Made by a program: the position numbers and the translations under genes. A DNA stretch of 64,000 bases from Kiritimatiellia bacterium (GTDB taxonomy: Bacteria > Verrucomicrobiota > Kiritimatiellia > UBA8416 > YA12-FULL-48-11): contig JAQUPZ010000004.1 of assembly GCA_028716365.1 (NCBI GenBank), positions 186,001 to 250,000 on the forward strand, in the 5' to 3' direction. Position 1 is the first letter of the stretch. Each line of letters opens with the position of its first letter. Positions 36,776-46,679 of the stretch are shown one piece after another. Under the pieces are notes generated by a model. That model saw nothing but the letters and a program-made list of their open reading frames with translations. It had not been told where the DNA came from and did not search any database.

Positions 36776-37348
36776 TTACGAGGAAAGAAGACGCGCCTTA
36801 AGGATATCCGTTATCATGTGAAATATTATTCCATGAACAGCTTCTGATTTACACATATCATTACACGGTACATGCACTTGGATATCGGACATTTTGATGA
36901 GTTTCCCCCCGTTAAAACCGGTAACACTTATAATATTCATTTTCAATTCCCTGGCACGCTCAACTGCCTTCAGGATATTCGGGCTATTTCCTGATCCACT
37001 AATCGCAACAAGAATGTCTCCTTCCCTGGCAAATTGGCTCAATTGTATATCAAAAACTCGTTCATATCCTATATCGTTTGCAATCGCAGTTATAAAAGGT
37101 GTATTATCTGTAAGACTCATAACGCGGAATCGTTTACCACTAAGATCTGGAATGGAACCTTTCGATATATCTTGAGCAAAATGCGATGCATTTGAAGCGC
37201 TTCCCCCATTCCCAATCACAAAAACACCTTTACCGCTGTGATAAGCCTCCTCAAGTAGATCAATAGCCTTTGTGACTGCCACCAAATCCACCCTGCCAGC
37301 AGCCTCGCAAACACTCCGAAGATAATCTAACGGATTTACCATTTCCAT
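36776..37348 (-). CDS. gmhA: Sedoheptulose-7-phosphate isomerase
   Basis: 190 aa, the usual GmhA length. Converts sedoheptulose-7-phosphate to D-glycero-D-manno-heptose 7-phosphate. SIS domain with 'IGNGGSASNASHFAQD' and 'ISGSGNSPN', plus the C-terminal 'SEAVHGIIFH' metal/active-site helix. It is the first gene of the GDP-heptose set. The second ATG (37342) has GAGG about seven bases upstream and may be the true start. The HAD phosphatase GmhB, needed between kinase and guanylyltransferase, is not in this window. Confidence 0.9.
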   Translation of the reverse strand: MEMVNPLDYLRSVCEAAGRVDLVAVTKAIDLLEEAYHSGKGVFVIGNGGSASNASHFAQDISKGSIPDLSGKRFRVMSLTDNTPFITAIANDIGYERVFDIQLSQFAREGDILVAISGSGNSPNILKAVERARELKMNIISVTGFNGGKLIKMSDIQVHVPCNDMCKSEAVHGIIFHMITDILKARLLSS

Positions 37349-37468
37349 ACCTCAATCTTGAAATTTATGTAATGTAATGAATAAAATCATGAGTGAAAAG
37401 ATATTATTTTACGCGGATAATTGCGATATGTTACTTTTAAAAAAATAAAAGCAGACCAATCCGCCATA

Positions 37469-38335
37469 TTATATGGCAACATAAATCAATGTCTCCCTGC
37501 TCAATAGTTTAAACAGAGGATATAGCGGATATACAACACACAAGGCAGGTGATTTCTTAACAGACCAAAACAAATCCAAAGGAAATTCAAATCGCGGACA
37601 AATCACATCAACTATTTGCAGGTCTGCTGAATTAGCCAACATTTTCATACTGTTAATATTAGGCAGGAACAGATGCCTTGGCGCATCCATATGAAACCAC
37701 CATTGCTTACCCAGTTTAAATCCCATACTATCAGTATTCGGTACAGAAATAACAACGACCCCATCTCGCTTCTTTATTTCTTTTATTTTTTTCAAAAAAG
37801 GAACCGGAGAACTTACATGTTCAAGTACGTGCCATAAAGTAATTACGTTAAAAGTCTTGTTACCAAAGTCCGTCACCCTGATATCGTGGTCATAAACTGT
37901 CAGCCCTTTTTCCCTGCACAATCGAACACCTTGTGGATTAATCTCGGCACCGTATTTATCGTAGTGTTCAACATCAAGTAGTTCGAGAAAATGACCGGAC
38001 CCACAACCCACATCAAGGATAGATATTTTTGGGGTATCAGATATCGCGTGCCGTCTTATTATCCGGTTTCGTACTTGCACTCCAAAACGCCAATATAAGT
38101 CTACGCATTTGGTCCAAACAGAATTTTTATTATTCTCACCGTAATATTCCAGTGAATAATACTTTTCAAAGAAATGATCATCGACTGTGACATTGGCGAT
38201 AAAAATGTTGCCGCATTTCAAACAATAGTAATAATCAAATTTCTCATTTATATTTAAAATATGGCGTCCATGTATATTACATGCCGACAAAGCTTGAGTA
38301 TTTGATTCCGAACCACAAATATTGCAACTAATCAT
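37469..38335 (-). CDS. SAM methyltransferase with N-terminal zinc-ribbon-like Cys pairs
   Basis: 288 aa from the ATG at 38335 (a TTG seven codons earlier is possible). The N-terminus has 'CNICGS' and 'CLKCGNIF', two CxxC pairs spaced as in Methyltransf_23-type proteins with a zinc ribbon, common in glycan and O-antigen loci. The SAM loop is 'LDVGCGSGHFLELL', followed by 'TLWHVLEHVSSP' and 'SVPNTDSMG'. It probably methylates a sugar or its carrier. It starts a - strand block divergent from smc. Confidence 0.83.
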   Translation of the reverse strand: MISCNICGSESNTQALSACNIHGRHILNINEKFDYYYCLKCGNIFIANVTVDDHFFEKYYSLEYYGENNKNSVWTKCVDLYWRFGVQVRNRIIRRHAISDTPKISILDVGCGSGHFLELLDVEHYDKYGAEINPQGVRLCREKGLTVYDHDIRVTDFGNKTFNVITLWHVLEHVSSPVPFLKKIKEIKKRDGVVVISVPNTDSMGFKLGKQWWFHMDAPRHLFLPNINSMKMLANSADLQIVDVICPRFEFPLDLFWSVKKSPALCVVYPLYPLFKLLSRETLIYVAI

Positions 38336-38401
38336 TATTTTCCGCTTTCCAGTCAACCACCCCTGAAACTCAATTTAACCAAAAACACTATATATAGGGG
38401 G

Positions 38402-38430
38402 TTGCATTCTAGTTAACCACATGATATAGC
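38402..38430 (+). promoter_or_regulatory. Possible promoter for smc
   Basis: TTGCAT and TATAGC lie 17 bases apart, 42 bases before the smc start. Both match the sigma70 consensus only in part; support comes mainly from spacing and the divergent position. Confidence 0.3.
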
Positions 38431-38472
38431 TATAAGAAAGCTTTTTTGCCAATAATAGACAGGAGTAAATAA

Positions 38473-41400
38473 GTGTATCTCAAGTCATTAGATATGGTGG
38501 GTTTTAAGAGTTTTGCAGAAATCACCAGCTTGCATTTTCAACCCGGCATGACAGCTATTGTCGGTCCTAATGGATGTGGCAAAAGCAATGTTGCAGATGC
38601 TGTCAGATGGGTACTGGGCGAACAAAGCCCGAAAGCCATGCGCGCCACAAAAATGGAAGACTGTATTTTTAATGGTACCGACAACAAAAAACCTTTGGGC
38701 ATGGCAGAGGTTAATATAACATTCGCCGATTGTGAACAGGCCCTCGGGATCGAATACCACGAAGTCACTATAACTCGGCGTGTTTTTCGTTCCGGAGAAG
38801 GGCAGTATTTTCTCAACAAGATGCCATGTAGGCTTAAAGATATTCAGAGATTATTTCTTGGCACCGGAGTAGGAACAACCTCTTACTCCCTCATGGAACA
38901 AGGACAAATAGATAAAGTCCTGAGTTCTCATCCCGAAGACCGTCGGACAATTTTTGAAGAAGCAAGTGGAATAACCAAATTCAAAGCCGACAAAAAAGAA
39001 GCTATCAGGAAACTTGAATACACCGAAGCTAATCTTCTCAGACTTGCTGATGTCATTCGCGAAGTAAAACGCCAAATCGGATCGTTGCAAAGGCAGGCTG
39101 GAAAGGCACGTCGATACAAGGAATTACGCGATGAACTGCGGAAATACGACGTCCACGTATCAAAACACAAATTGGGGATGATGGATACGGACATTCAAAG
39201 ATATCAGTCAGAAATCGCATCATACAATAAGCAGATACAGACGTGTCGGGATGAAGTCTCTGAAATGGAACAGGGAAATTCCGTGCTGAGGAAAAGTATT
39301 TTACAGTCTGAACATGAAATCGGTTCGATCATGGAAAAAGGTATGGAGGCTCGCAGCAAGCTTGACCATACCCAGGAAATGATCCATGTAAATCAGCGCC
39401 AGATAGATGAATATCTTGCCTTGTCCGGACGTGACACACTCGAAATCAACAAAACACGTATACAAATCGACGAACAACGCCGAAGTGTGTCACTTCTTGT
39501 TTCCCAAATCGAAAAAGCAAAAGGCAATTTTGATGAAGCCGAGAAAGAATTGAAAGATTCAAACAATAACCTTGCAGCCCATCAACATGAAGTTGATTTA
39601 ATGCGGAAAAGCATCCAGGAGTTCCGATCTGAATCAGTCGAACTTGAAAGTCAAATATCCAAACTGCAAAACCAGCTTACCCAGATGGAGTCCCAAGAAC
39701 ATTCTGATGCCATACGTCGTGAACGTCTTTTCGCCGAACAGGCTCAACTCGATAATATCTTGAAACGTTACAAAAAACGTCAAACCGAAATGCAGAATGA
39801 CATGGAATCCTGCAGGGGCGCGGTCTCCACTGCCGTTAGCGAACTTGATCAGATTCTCTCAAAGGCATCTGGCGTCAAACAGGAAGTGGCCAAGGTCCAG
39901 AAAGTTCTTATTGATCTCCGTTCCCAAGAATCTGTTATGGACGCGCAGATCCAATTACTAGCCGCTGGCGATGCCGGCACACGAAGCACTTCTAACGGCA
40001 ACTTGTTAATGATGGATAAATCAAATCCATTAAAGCTTGGTACAAGCTCAATCCTTGGTCTCTTTGTATCCCACATTACTATCGACAGCGGATTTACTGT
40101 TGCGGTTGAGGCTGTTCTTAAATACTGGCTTGATGCTGTTCTGGTGCAAGATCGTTTATCCGCAATGAATATTCTGGATTTATTGCAGAAACACGAATCT
40201 GGTCCCGCAAAAATATTGATACTGGAATCGATTTGCAGCAATAACCAGCAACAAGTTGACTCTTCTATTGGCACCAGACTTGCCGATCATGTCAGAGCCG
40301 CGGACAACATCATGCCTTTAATCAGGAGATTATTGGATAATGTTATTGTTGTTGATTCCCTAACTGTGGTTCCTGCATCGATTTTACCACACGCCGTCTA
40401 CGTCACAAAATCCGGGACGTTAATACGAGGTGACGGATACGCTGAATACTGGCGACAAATATCCTCAAATGAAACATCTTCAAACCGTCTTCATGAATTA
40501 ACGCAACTTAACAAAAAACTTCTGGAAGTCAGGTTTAACATTGCAGAGCACGAAAAGACAATCGACGCCATGGTTGACAAACAATCAGCACTTGATCTAT
40601 CCGCAAACAATGCGAGGAAAGACCTTGATGGGAAAAACCATGATCTTGCCGTTAAAGAAGGTGAATATTTAATTGTTTCCGGCGAAACTGATCAGGCGAA
40701 GGACAGGCTGAATACCGTTACATGGGAACTTAACAATCTTACTACCGATAAAAATAATGGCCCATCAAAAAGGTCTTTAATCGCAAAAGAAATTGATGGA
40801 ATTCAGACAAAACGTGCAGAAATCTTAAAACAGAATGAGACTAATACCCGTAGGTTGCTTGATTTGGAAAATAAGCAATCCGACTTGCAGGCCGAAGTAA
40901 CTCAAAAAAGCGTTAGATTTGCCCAAATGAGTCAGGAGGTCGAACACCTTGGTATCAGACATTCATCAGTTCAAAAGCACCTTGACGAACTCGAGTTGCT
41001 TCTAAAGAACCGGTCCGAAGGACTTATTTCTCACCAACAGCATATTGAACAACTAAAATCATCTATCCACAGCGGAGATCAACAGCTTGTTACATTACGT
41101 GAGGTTGTGGAAGCCAATACTGCAAAAGCTGATAGTCTTCGCAAAAATATGGAAAAACAAGTAAAAGAACTTGAAAAACTGGAAGATGGACTCGCCCAGA
41201 AAAAGACGGTACTGGATGAAATCCGTAATACTTCATCAAATTTGAACATCAAGCTGACCGAGACTACGATGAGACGGCAGAATCAGATTGACAGAATTAC
41301 CTCGGAATACAGCATTACCGAATCTCAGCTTATGGAACAGACGGAACTTGTCTGGACTGATGTAAAGCCTTCTATTGAAACCATGGAAACAATGATTGCT

Positions 41401-42081
41401 GAACTGCGAACGAAGATTGAGTCCATGGGGCCTGTTAACCTGATAGCTATCGACGAATATCAAGAACTTGAAGAACGCTACAATTTTCTCACTCAACAGG
41501 AACAGGACCTGGTTAATTCCAAACAGCAGCTCATGGACATGATCAAGAAAATCAACATCACGACATCTGAGATGTTCAGCAGTACATTTGCCGCAGTAAA
41601 TGAAAATTTCCAGAATATGTTCAAGAAACTGTTTAACGGTGGCTTGGCTAAACTGGTGCTGGTAAACGAAGAAGATGTGCTTGAATGTGGTATAGAGATT
41701 ATTGCACGCCCCCCCGGCAAACGGCTGCAAAACATATCTCTTCTTTCCGGCGGAGAACGAACACTCACTGCAGTAGCGCTGCTCTTTGCTATTTATATGA
41801 TCAAGCCAAGCCCCTTCTGCCTTCTCGATGAACTTGACGCCCCGCTCGATGAATCCAATATCGGCCGTTTTGTCAATGTGCTTCAAGATTTCCTCAAGCA
41901 ATCACAATTCGTTGTCATCACCCATAACCGCCAGACAATATCAGCGGCAAGTGTTTTATACGGGGTCACAATGCCAGAGAAAGGCGTATCTAAAATGGTA
42001 TCCATGAAATTTAATGAGCAGAAAAAACGGACATTCGATGCAGCACGACCTGTTACTGCCGAACCATTGCCAGCCTCGTAA
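38473..42081 (+). CDS. smc: Chromosome segregation ATPase SMC
   Basis: 1202 aa, normal length. It compacts and helps segregate the chromosome as a dimer with ScpA/ScpB. GTG start with AGGAG seven bases upstream. Walker A 'GPNGCGKSN' at 31-39; long coiled coils from about 170 to 500 and 680 to 1000; a hinge around 510-670; the ABC signature 'LSGGER' near 1091; Walker B 'CLLDELDAPLD' near 1115, where many SMCs have 'DEVDAALD'. The coiled-coil arms are rich in Glu, Lys and Gln as expected. A C7 run lies in the ATPase tail ('ARPPGK', 41709-41715). Neighbouring genes are unrelated; no scpA or scpB is seen. Confidence 0.97.
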   Translation: MYLKSLDMVGFKSFAEITSLHFQPGMTAIVGPNGCGKSNVADAVRWVLGEQSPKAMRATKMEDCIFNGTDNKKPLGMAEVNITFADCEQALGIEYHEVTITRRVFRSGEGQYFLNKMPCRLKDIQRLFLGTGVGTTSYSLMEQGQIDKVLSSHPEDRRTIFEEASGITKFKADKKEAIRKLEYTEANLLRLADVIREVKRQIGSLQRQAGKARRYKELRDELRKYDVHVSKHKLGMMDTDIQRYQSEIASYNKQIQTCRDEVSEMEQGNSVLRKSILQSEHEIGSIMEKGMEARSKLDHTQEMIHVNQRQIDEYLALSGRDTLEINKTRIQIDEQRRSVSLLVSQIEKAKGNFDEAEKELKDSNNNLAAHQHEVDLMRKSIQEFRSESVELESQISKLQNQLTQMESQEHSDAIRRERLFAEQAQLDNILKRYKKRQTEMQNDMESCRGAVSTAVSELDQILSKASGVKQEVAKVQKVLIDLRSQESVMDAQIQLLAAGDAGTRSTSNGNLLMMDKSNPLKLGTSSILGLFVSHITIDSGFTVAVEAVLKYWLDAVLVQDRLSAMNILDLLQKHESGPAKILILESICSNNQQQVDSSIGTRLADHVRAADNIMPLIRRLLDNVIVVDSLTVVPASILPHAVYVTKSGTLIRGDGYAEYWRQISSNETSSNRLHELTQLNKKLLEVRFNIAEHEKTIDAMVDKQSALDLSANNARKDLDGKNHDLAVKEGEYLIVSGETDQAKDRLNTVTWELNNLTTDKNNGPSKRSLIAKEIDGIQTKRAEILKQNETNTRRLLDLENKQSDLQAEVTQKSVRFAQMSQEVEHLGIRHSSVQKHLDELELLLKNRSEGLISHQQHIEQLKSSIHSGDQQLVTLREVVEANTAKADSLRKNMEKQVKELEKLEDGLAQKKTVLDEIRNTSSNLNIKLTETTMRRQNQIDRITSEYSITESQLMEQTELVWTDVKPSIETMETMIAELRTKIESMGPVNLIAIDEYQELEERYNFLTQQEQDLVNSKQQLMDMIKKINITTSEMFSSTFAAVNENFQNMFKKLFNGGLAKLVLVNEEDVLECGIEIIARPPGKRLQNISLLSGGERTLTAVALLFAIYMIKPSPFCLLDELDAPLDESNIGRFVNVLQDFLKQSQFVVITHNRQTISAASVLYGVTMPEKGVSKMVSMKFNEQKKRTFDAARPVTAEPLPAS

Positions 42082-42107
42082 TCTTTCCTGATATTTCAGA
42101 ATGCAAA

Positions 42108-42890
42108 ATGAACATAGAATGTAAAAAACTGCTGGATTGCGCAGTTTCTGCAGTAAAGAATGCAGGAAATCATGCCCTGAAAAACATTTCACGGCGTACC
42201 GAAATCAAAAATATTTTCCAGCACGATATAAAACTTGCCCTTGATGTTGAATGTCAAGCAATAGCAACACGCCAAATCCATTCAGCTTTTCCACAACATG
42301 CAATCATTGGAGAAGAAGATGCTTCAGTTTTATCCGGTAACACTATCGATGATGACAACTACAAGTGGATAATCGACCCCATCGACGGTACCGTAAATTA
42401 TTCACATGGCCTGTCGAACTGGTGTTGTTCAATAGCTGTAAGGTATAAAGGCAATTCAATTGCTGGGGCTGTTTACCTGCCGGTAATTGATGAACTTTAC
42501 ACCGCAACAATTGACCAGCCAGCGATGCGAAATGGCACCGAGATTCATGTTTCAAGTATTAACAGCCTTTCGGAGGCCATTGTATTAACTGGACTCGACA
42601 AAAACGAAGGAACTGCATTACAACCTTTCGAAGTATTCAGAAATATATCCTTCAATACCCAAAAGACCCGGATTATGGGTTCAGCAGCAGCCGATATTTG
42701 TCAAGTAGCTGGCGGGAAGGCTGAGGGATATTACGAATCCGGCATCTATATATGGGATATTGCCGCCGCTGAACTGATTGTCAAACGTGCTGGTGGCAAG
42801 GCAGAAATACTCACACAGGAAAATAACAACTCTATCAGTTTCATTGCCTCAAACGGCCATATTCATTCATCGTTGCGTGGTCTAATTTAG
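42108..42890 (+). CDS. Inositol monophosphatase-family phosphatase
   Basis: 260 aa. Mg-dependent phosphatase of the IMPase/CysQ/FBPase family. Metal ligands are visible: 'GEE' at 68-70, 'DPIDGT' at 90-95 and 'WDIAAAEL' near the C-terminus. Substrates in the family include inositol-1-phosphate, histidinol phosphate, 3'-phosphoadenosine 5'-phosphate and sugar bisphosphates. It lies 26 bases after smc on the same strand and converges on the pseudopilin gene. A sugar-phosphate substrate is possible, but nothing ties it specifically to the heptose pathway. Confidence 0.87.
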   Translation: MNIECKKLLDCAVSAVKNAGNHALKNISRRTEIKNIFQHDIKLALDVECQAIATRQIHSAFPQHAIIGEEDASVLSGNTIDDDNYKWIIDPIDGTVNYSHGLSNWCCSIAVRYKGNSIAGAVYLPVIDELYTATIDQPAMRNGTEIHVSSINSLSEAIVLTGLDKNEGTALQPFEVFRNISFNTQKTRIMGSAAADICQVAGGKAEGYYESGIYIWDIAAAELIVKRAGGKAEILTQENNNSISFIASNGHIHSSLRGLI

Positions 42891-42910
42891 GGTAATTACG
42901 GCAATACTAG

Positions 42911-43342
42911 TTACAATTCCGAACTTAAGAGGTCAGAATCATCTCCCATTCCCCCTTCCTGACCATCTGCGCCATAACTTAAGATCTCATAACTTGTATT
43001 TTGCGGGCCGGGGATAAGATACACATATTCATGTCCCCATGGATCGAGAGGAACTTTCCTGCTTTCAAGATAACCGTCGGCCGGATAGATATCCGGTATC
43101 GGCGTTAATGTCGGCTTTTCACAAAGCGCATTGAGTCCCTGTTGCTGTGTTGGCAATCGACCTTGTTCCATTCGATACATCTCCAGGGCAGCTTTCAGTG
43201 TTTTAATCTGGGCTATAGCGGCTGTCTTGCGCGCTTTGCCAGGTTCTCTTGCGATATTAATTCCAACATAGGTGGCCAGGATGGAGATAATCAATACCAC
43301 AACCAATAATTCGACCAGCGTAAAGCCGGATCGTGCATTCAT
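42911..43342 (-). CDS. Type II secretion-type major pseudopilin (GspG-like)
   Basis: 143 aa from the ATG at 43342, preceded by GGAGGA; a GTG five codons upstream fits less well. The prepilin signature 'GFTLVELLVVVLII' starts directly after a short Arg-Ser leader, for cleavage by a prepilin peptidase before Phe. 'LPTQQQGLNALCEKP', 'DPWGHEYVY' and 'GADGQEGG' are the GspG calcium-binding C-terminal pattern. It stands alone: no gspE, gspF, gspD or peptidase gene is nearby. Isolated pseudopilins of this sort are common in PVC bacteria. Confidence 0.88.
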   Translation of the reverse strand: MNARSGFTLVELLVVVLIISILATYVGINIAREPGKARKTAAIAQIKTLKAALEMYRMEQGRLPTQQQGLNALCEKPTLTPIPDIYPADGYLESRKVPLDPWGHEYVYLIPGPQNTSYEILSYGADGQEGGMGDDSDLLSSEL

Positions 43343-43398
43343 GTTTTCATCCTCCACTGTATTTCATGCATAATAGTGACATAATATCATTGTTACTT

Positions 43399-45705
43399 TT
43401 ACAAATCCATCTCCGCTTGAAGAGAATCATCACAAAACTTTTTATAGAGCGAATCAAGTTTATCAACGTAATACGCGATATTTTCATCCCGTTGTGCAGG
43501 GTTCCATTCGCTTACTAACTTGGCATTTTCGTGTACTACCATACTTTTCTTATCGCCAGTTACATAGTACGACACTTGATCCCCTGCCCGGTAATCTCTT
43601 CCCGATCTCAAGACCAGTTCATAGACAGCACTTCTGGATCTTTTACCAGCCGACCTTTTTGATGCATACGTTGCAGGAGCATCTTGAAGATTTTCCGTTT
43701 TGGCAAATCTTTCAACAGGCCATTTTCTCTCTCTGATTTCCTGTTCATATCGTTTTTTTAATTTTGGAATTTCATTATCACGTCGTTCCAATTTCAATCG
43801 AAGCATTTCCCTCATAAAGTACCTTTGAAAAGGTTCCAGCCCACGGGACTTGAGCGCGGCACCCTTAATAATCAGCTCTTTTCCATAAGTGAGAAGTGCA
43901 TAATTTTTCATTTTGTAACTGTACATTGAAAGATATTTATCATCAAATTCAACTTCTATTCCGTCTGGTAATATTTTTGAAAAGTCTTTCCGGAAACTTT
44001 CGAGTTTCTTTTCCGTCAAACCAGACGGAGGAACAAAATATATACCATCGGTATCAATTTCGATTGGCCTGGCACCATGTTCATTCAACCACTGAATCAT
44101 CGTTTTCAATAATGATCGTCCGTATTCTGTCACCTGTCCTGCAATATTATAGTCACTGAAATGCCCTTGTGAAAAACCTAAATATCCATAAAAAGAATTA
44201 ATCAGTATCTTGAATGCTGCTTGAAGTGCATCGAGATACAGTTTTTCGCTTTTAGATGAACAACTCTGCATTTTTTGTTTAGCCTGGATGCGAAACGTCC
44301 TGAGCAGATCAAGCAATCTCAGGAAAACTCCAAGTTCATCGTTAGAAGGCGAAAGGCTTCTGCTCAACATTAATGATGGATACAGCGACCTGATATCACA
44401 ATGATGAACATTCTCAACAACTCCATGAACAAATATATCGGTATAACCACCCTCAAACTCACGTGGCAAATTTGGGATAGGAATGGAATGCATCTGCCGT
44501 AGATATTCCCTTACCATCAGGGCATCAATTTTTGTTGCATTGCCTCTAACACAAACATTTTGATAGGAATATGGGAGAATCTGGGCTTGAATAAAATTAC
44601 TTTTCGACAACAGCGTACTGAGATTACACGTCTCGATAATGTCATCTTGTACATACTTGATTACCCTGTTGGGGTTATGCAAATATTCCGCAGTTATTTG
44701 CGAACCTTCAATATATGTTCTATCCTTATTCGCCAACCCAAAATGGAGAGCAACATCCTTTAATCCATAACCACTTAGTTCCCTATGACTTACATCGTAA
44801 GCCTGTACTAGGAAAAGAGTGTCAACAATATGCCGACCAAATATATCAAACCTATCATAACTAATTGTTCGTTCTGCAACACTAAAACGACTTGGACGGT
44901 GTCTTGGCAGACTGCCATCACGTCCCAAAGATAGTTTTACACCATGCTTCTTTGCACGCTCCATTATATATGGCAGATCAAAATTGAAAATATTGTGGCC
45001 TTCTATGACGTCTGGATTTTTTTCCCTTAGCAGTTCAACAAATTTTTTCAATATGGTCTTTTCATCAATATCAGGTCCGGCGATGACCTCCGTCCAACCA
45101 GACTGATCACCGAGTGCAATGGCAATAATTTCATCCTTTTCGCGTTCTGCATTACAGAATTCGTACCCCTGACTTGTCACGCACTCTATATCCAACTGCA
45201 CTCGTCGCAGGTCATCAAATTGCATTCCCCGAAACATGGTTCTTCCGGCCAATATCATATGTTGGAGTACTGGATCATTAAAAAACATAAATGGGGCATT
45301 TGGAGCATTCGTGGTAAGCCCGGTTTTTTCCCCAAGCCATTTACATGTCTGAAGGCAATCTTTCCAGGAACTAAACAGTGCACACAAATTCAGATTACCG
45401 GGACCTGTTAAATGTTTTGGTTTAAATTCAACAGGACAATCCTTTAATACTTTTCCATCTGCGACAATAAATGGTTGAAATAGTTCCCGTTTTTCCACAA
45501 TTTGTTCGCCTTGCCTGAAAAAAAGGACCACCTCATCACGACTGTTCTTTCCTTCAGCTATTTCAACGGCCACGAGACCTTTTTCACCTTTTTGCCCAAA
45601 TAACAAGGAATCATCAATCGCGCGGCCATTCAAAATAATATTTTCATCAAACGCCGGTTCTTGTGCTCGATTAGAGGATTTCATAGAAGAAATCTTTCCA
45701 GGCAT
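43399..45705 (-). CDS. polB: Family-B DNA polymerase (Pol II-like) with 3'-5' exonuclease
   Basis: 768 aa, near the size of E. coli Pol II (783). Exonuclease motifs: Exo I D172/E174 in 'LDIECVT', Exo II N241-F-D243, Exo III Y351/D355. Polymerase motifs: A 'CDIRSLYPS' (D437), B 'KILINSFYG' (K499), C 'EIDTDGIYF' (D551, D553). Motif C reads DTDG where most family members have DTDS; both metal-binding Asp are kept. It is therefore probably an active, proofreading polymerase, perhaps for repair or lesion bypass. It starts just after the stop of the epimerase gene; an internal ATG at 45684 with GGAAAG upstream is an alternative start. Confidence 0.9.
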   Translation of the reverse strand: MPGKISSMKSSNRAQEPAFDENIILNGRAIDDSLLFGQKGEKGLVAVEIAEGKNSRDEVVLFFRQGEQIVEKRELFQPFIVADGKVLKDCPVEFKPKHLTGPGNLNLCALFSSWKDCLQTCKWLGEKTGLTTNAPNAPFMFFNDPVLQHMILAGRTMFRGMQFDDLRRVQLDIECVTSQGYEFCNAEREKDEIIAIALGDQSGWTEVIAGPDIDEKTILKKFVELLREKNPDVIEGHNIFNFDLPYIMERAKKHGVKLSLGRDGSLPRHRPSRFSVAERTISYDRFDIFGRHIVDTLFLVQAYDVSHRELSGYGLKDVALHFGLANKDRTYIEGSQITAEYLHNPNRVIKYVQDDIIETCNLSTLLSKSNFIQAQILPYSYQNVCVRGNATKIDALMVREYLRQMHSIPIPNLPREFEGGYTDIFVHGVVENVHHCDIRSLYPSLMLSRSLSPSNDELGVFLRLLDLLRTFRIQAKQKMQSCSSKSEKLYLDALQAAFKILINSFYGYLGFSQGHFSDYNIAGQVTEYGRSLLKTMIQWLNEHGARPIEIDTDGIYFVPPSGLTEKKLESFRKDFSKILPDGIEVEFDDKYLSMYSYKMKNYALLTYGKELIIKGAALKSRGLEPFQRYFMREMLRLKLERRDNEIPKLKKRYEQEIRERKWPVERFAKTENLQDAPATYASKRSAGKRSRSAVYELVLRSGRDYRAGDQVSYYVTGDKKSMVVHENAKLVSEWNPAQRDENIAYYVDKLDSLYKKFCDDSLQAEMDL

Positions 45706-45708
45706 CTA

Positions 45709-46647
45709 TTAGGTGCTCTTTTTGAGATAGAAATCCACAGTCTTCTGGAGTCCTTCTTCAAGATCAATATTGGATTGCCACCCTAGAAGGGCACGTGCCT
45801 TTGCGGGATCTCCCTGAGAATCTCGCACATCTCCAGCACGTGGCCCCGTGTGTACGGGCACTGTCTTTGTACCCATAATTTTCATAATCTCATCCGCGAG
45901 ATTATTAATAGATATACGATCACAACGTGCAATATTAAACACCTCGCCACACGCCTTCTCCGGCGCTTTACAACAACAAAGATTGGCTCGAATGACATCA
46001 TCAACAAAAGTGAAATCTCTGGTCTGCTTTCCATCGCCATGTATAACGGGAGCCTTACCTTGCCTTAATGCGTCAATAAACAGTGGGATAACAGCAGAAT
46101 ACTGTGATTTTGGATTTTGCCGCGGACCAAATACATTAAAATATCTTAACGAGAAAGTTTTTAACCCATAAAGATGATAAAAAATTCGGCAATAATACTC
46201 ACCGGTCAATTTTTGAACAGCATACGGGGAAAGAGGCATAGGGACCATATCTTCCTTTTTGGGTAAAGTCTTTGTATTACCGTAAACAGACGAGGAAGAT
46301 GAATAAACCAGCCGTTTCACTCCGGCATCACGTGCGGCAATAAGCAATTTAAGAGTACCACACACATTTGTTTGATTTGAAGTCAACGGATCTTCGACAG
46401 ACCTTGCCACAGAAGGTAATGCGCCGAAATGGAAAACAATCTTTATCCCCCTCACGGACTGACGTACCGTTTTTTCGTCTCTAAGATCGCCATTAATAAA
46501 TTCTATATTATCGAGAAGGTCTGCAATATTTTCCAAACGTCCGGTCGATAAGTTGTCAAGCACTCTGACTTTCTTTTTCCGACCTGCTAGATATCTTACG
46601 GCATTTGACCCGATAAACCCTGCGCCGCCAGTAACCAGATATTCCAT
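45709..46647 (-). CDS. UDP-sugar 4-epimerase (GalE/WbpP-like SDR)
   Basis: 312 aa. 'VTGGAGFIGSN' binds NAD; 'SSSSVYG' and 'YAVQK' give the catalytic Ser, Tyr and Lys; 'RYFNVFGPRQNP' is typical of the WbpP/GalE group that interconverts UDP-Glc/UDP-Gal or their N-acetyl forms. Three ATGs in a row follow AAGGG; the last (46647) has the best spacing and gives the standard 'MEYLVTGG' start. It lies 32 bases after lptD and four before polB on the same strand, so it is probably part of the envelope gene run. Confidence 0.87.
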   Translation of the reverse strand: MEYLVTGGAGFIGSNAVRYLAGRKKKVRVLDNLSTGRLENIADLLDNIEFINGDLRDEKTVRQSVRGIKIVFHFGALPSVARSVEDPLTSNQTNVCGTLKLLIAARDAGVKRLVYSSSSSVYGNTKTLPKKEDMVPMPLSPYAVQKLTGEYYCRIFYHLYGLKTFSLRYFNVFGPRQNPKSQYSAVIPLFIDALRQGKAPVIHGDGKQTRDFTFVDDVIRANLCCCKAPEKACGEVFNIARCDRISINNLADEIMKIMGTKTVPVHTGPRAGDVRDSQGDPAKARALLGWQSNIDLEEGLQKTVDFYLKKST

Positions 46648-46679
46648 CATCATCCCTTGCGAAATACACCTGTTTAAAA

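Noticed and set aside
41236-41901. 221-residue open frame antisense to the smc 3' end
   Set aside because: It lies fully within the conserved SMC ATPase region; codon content mirrors the sense gene and no family is recognised.
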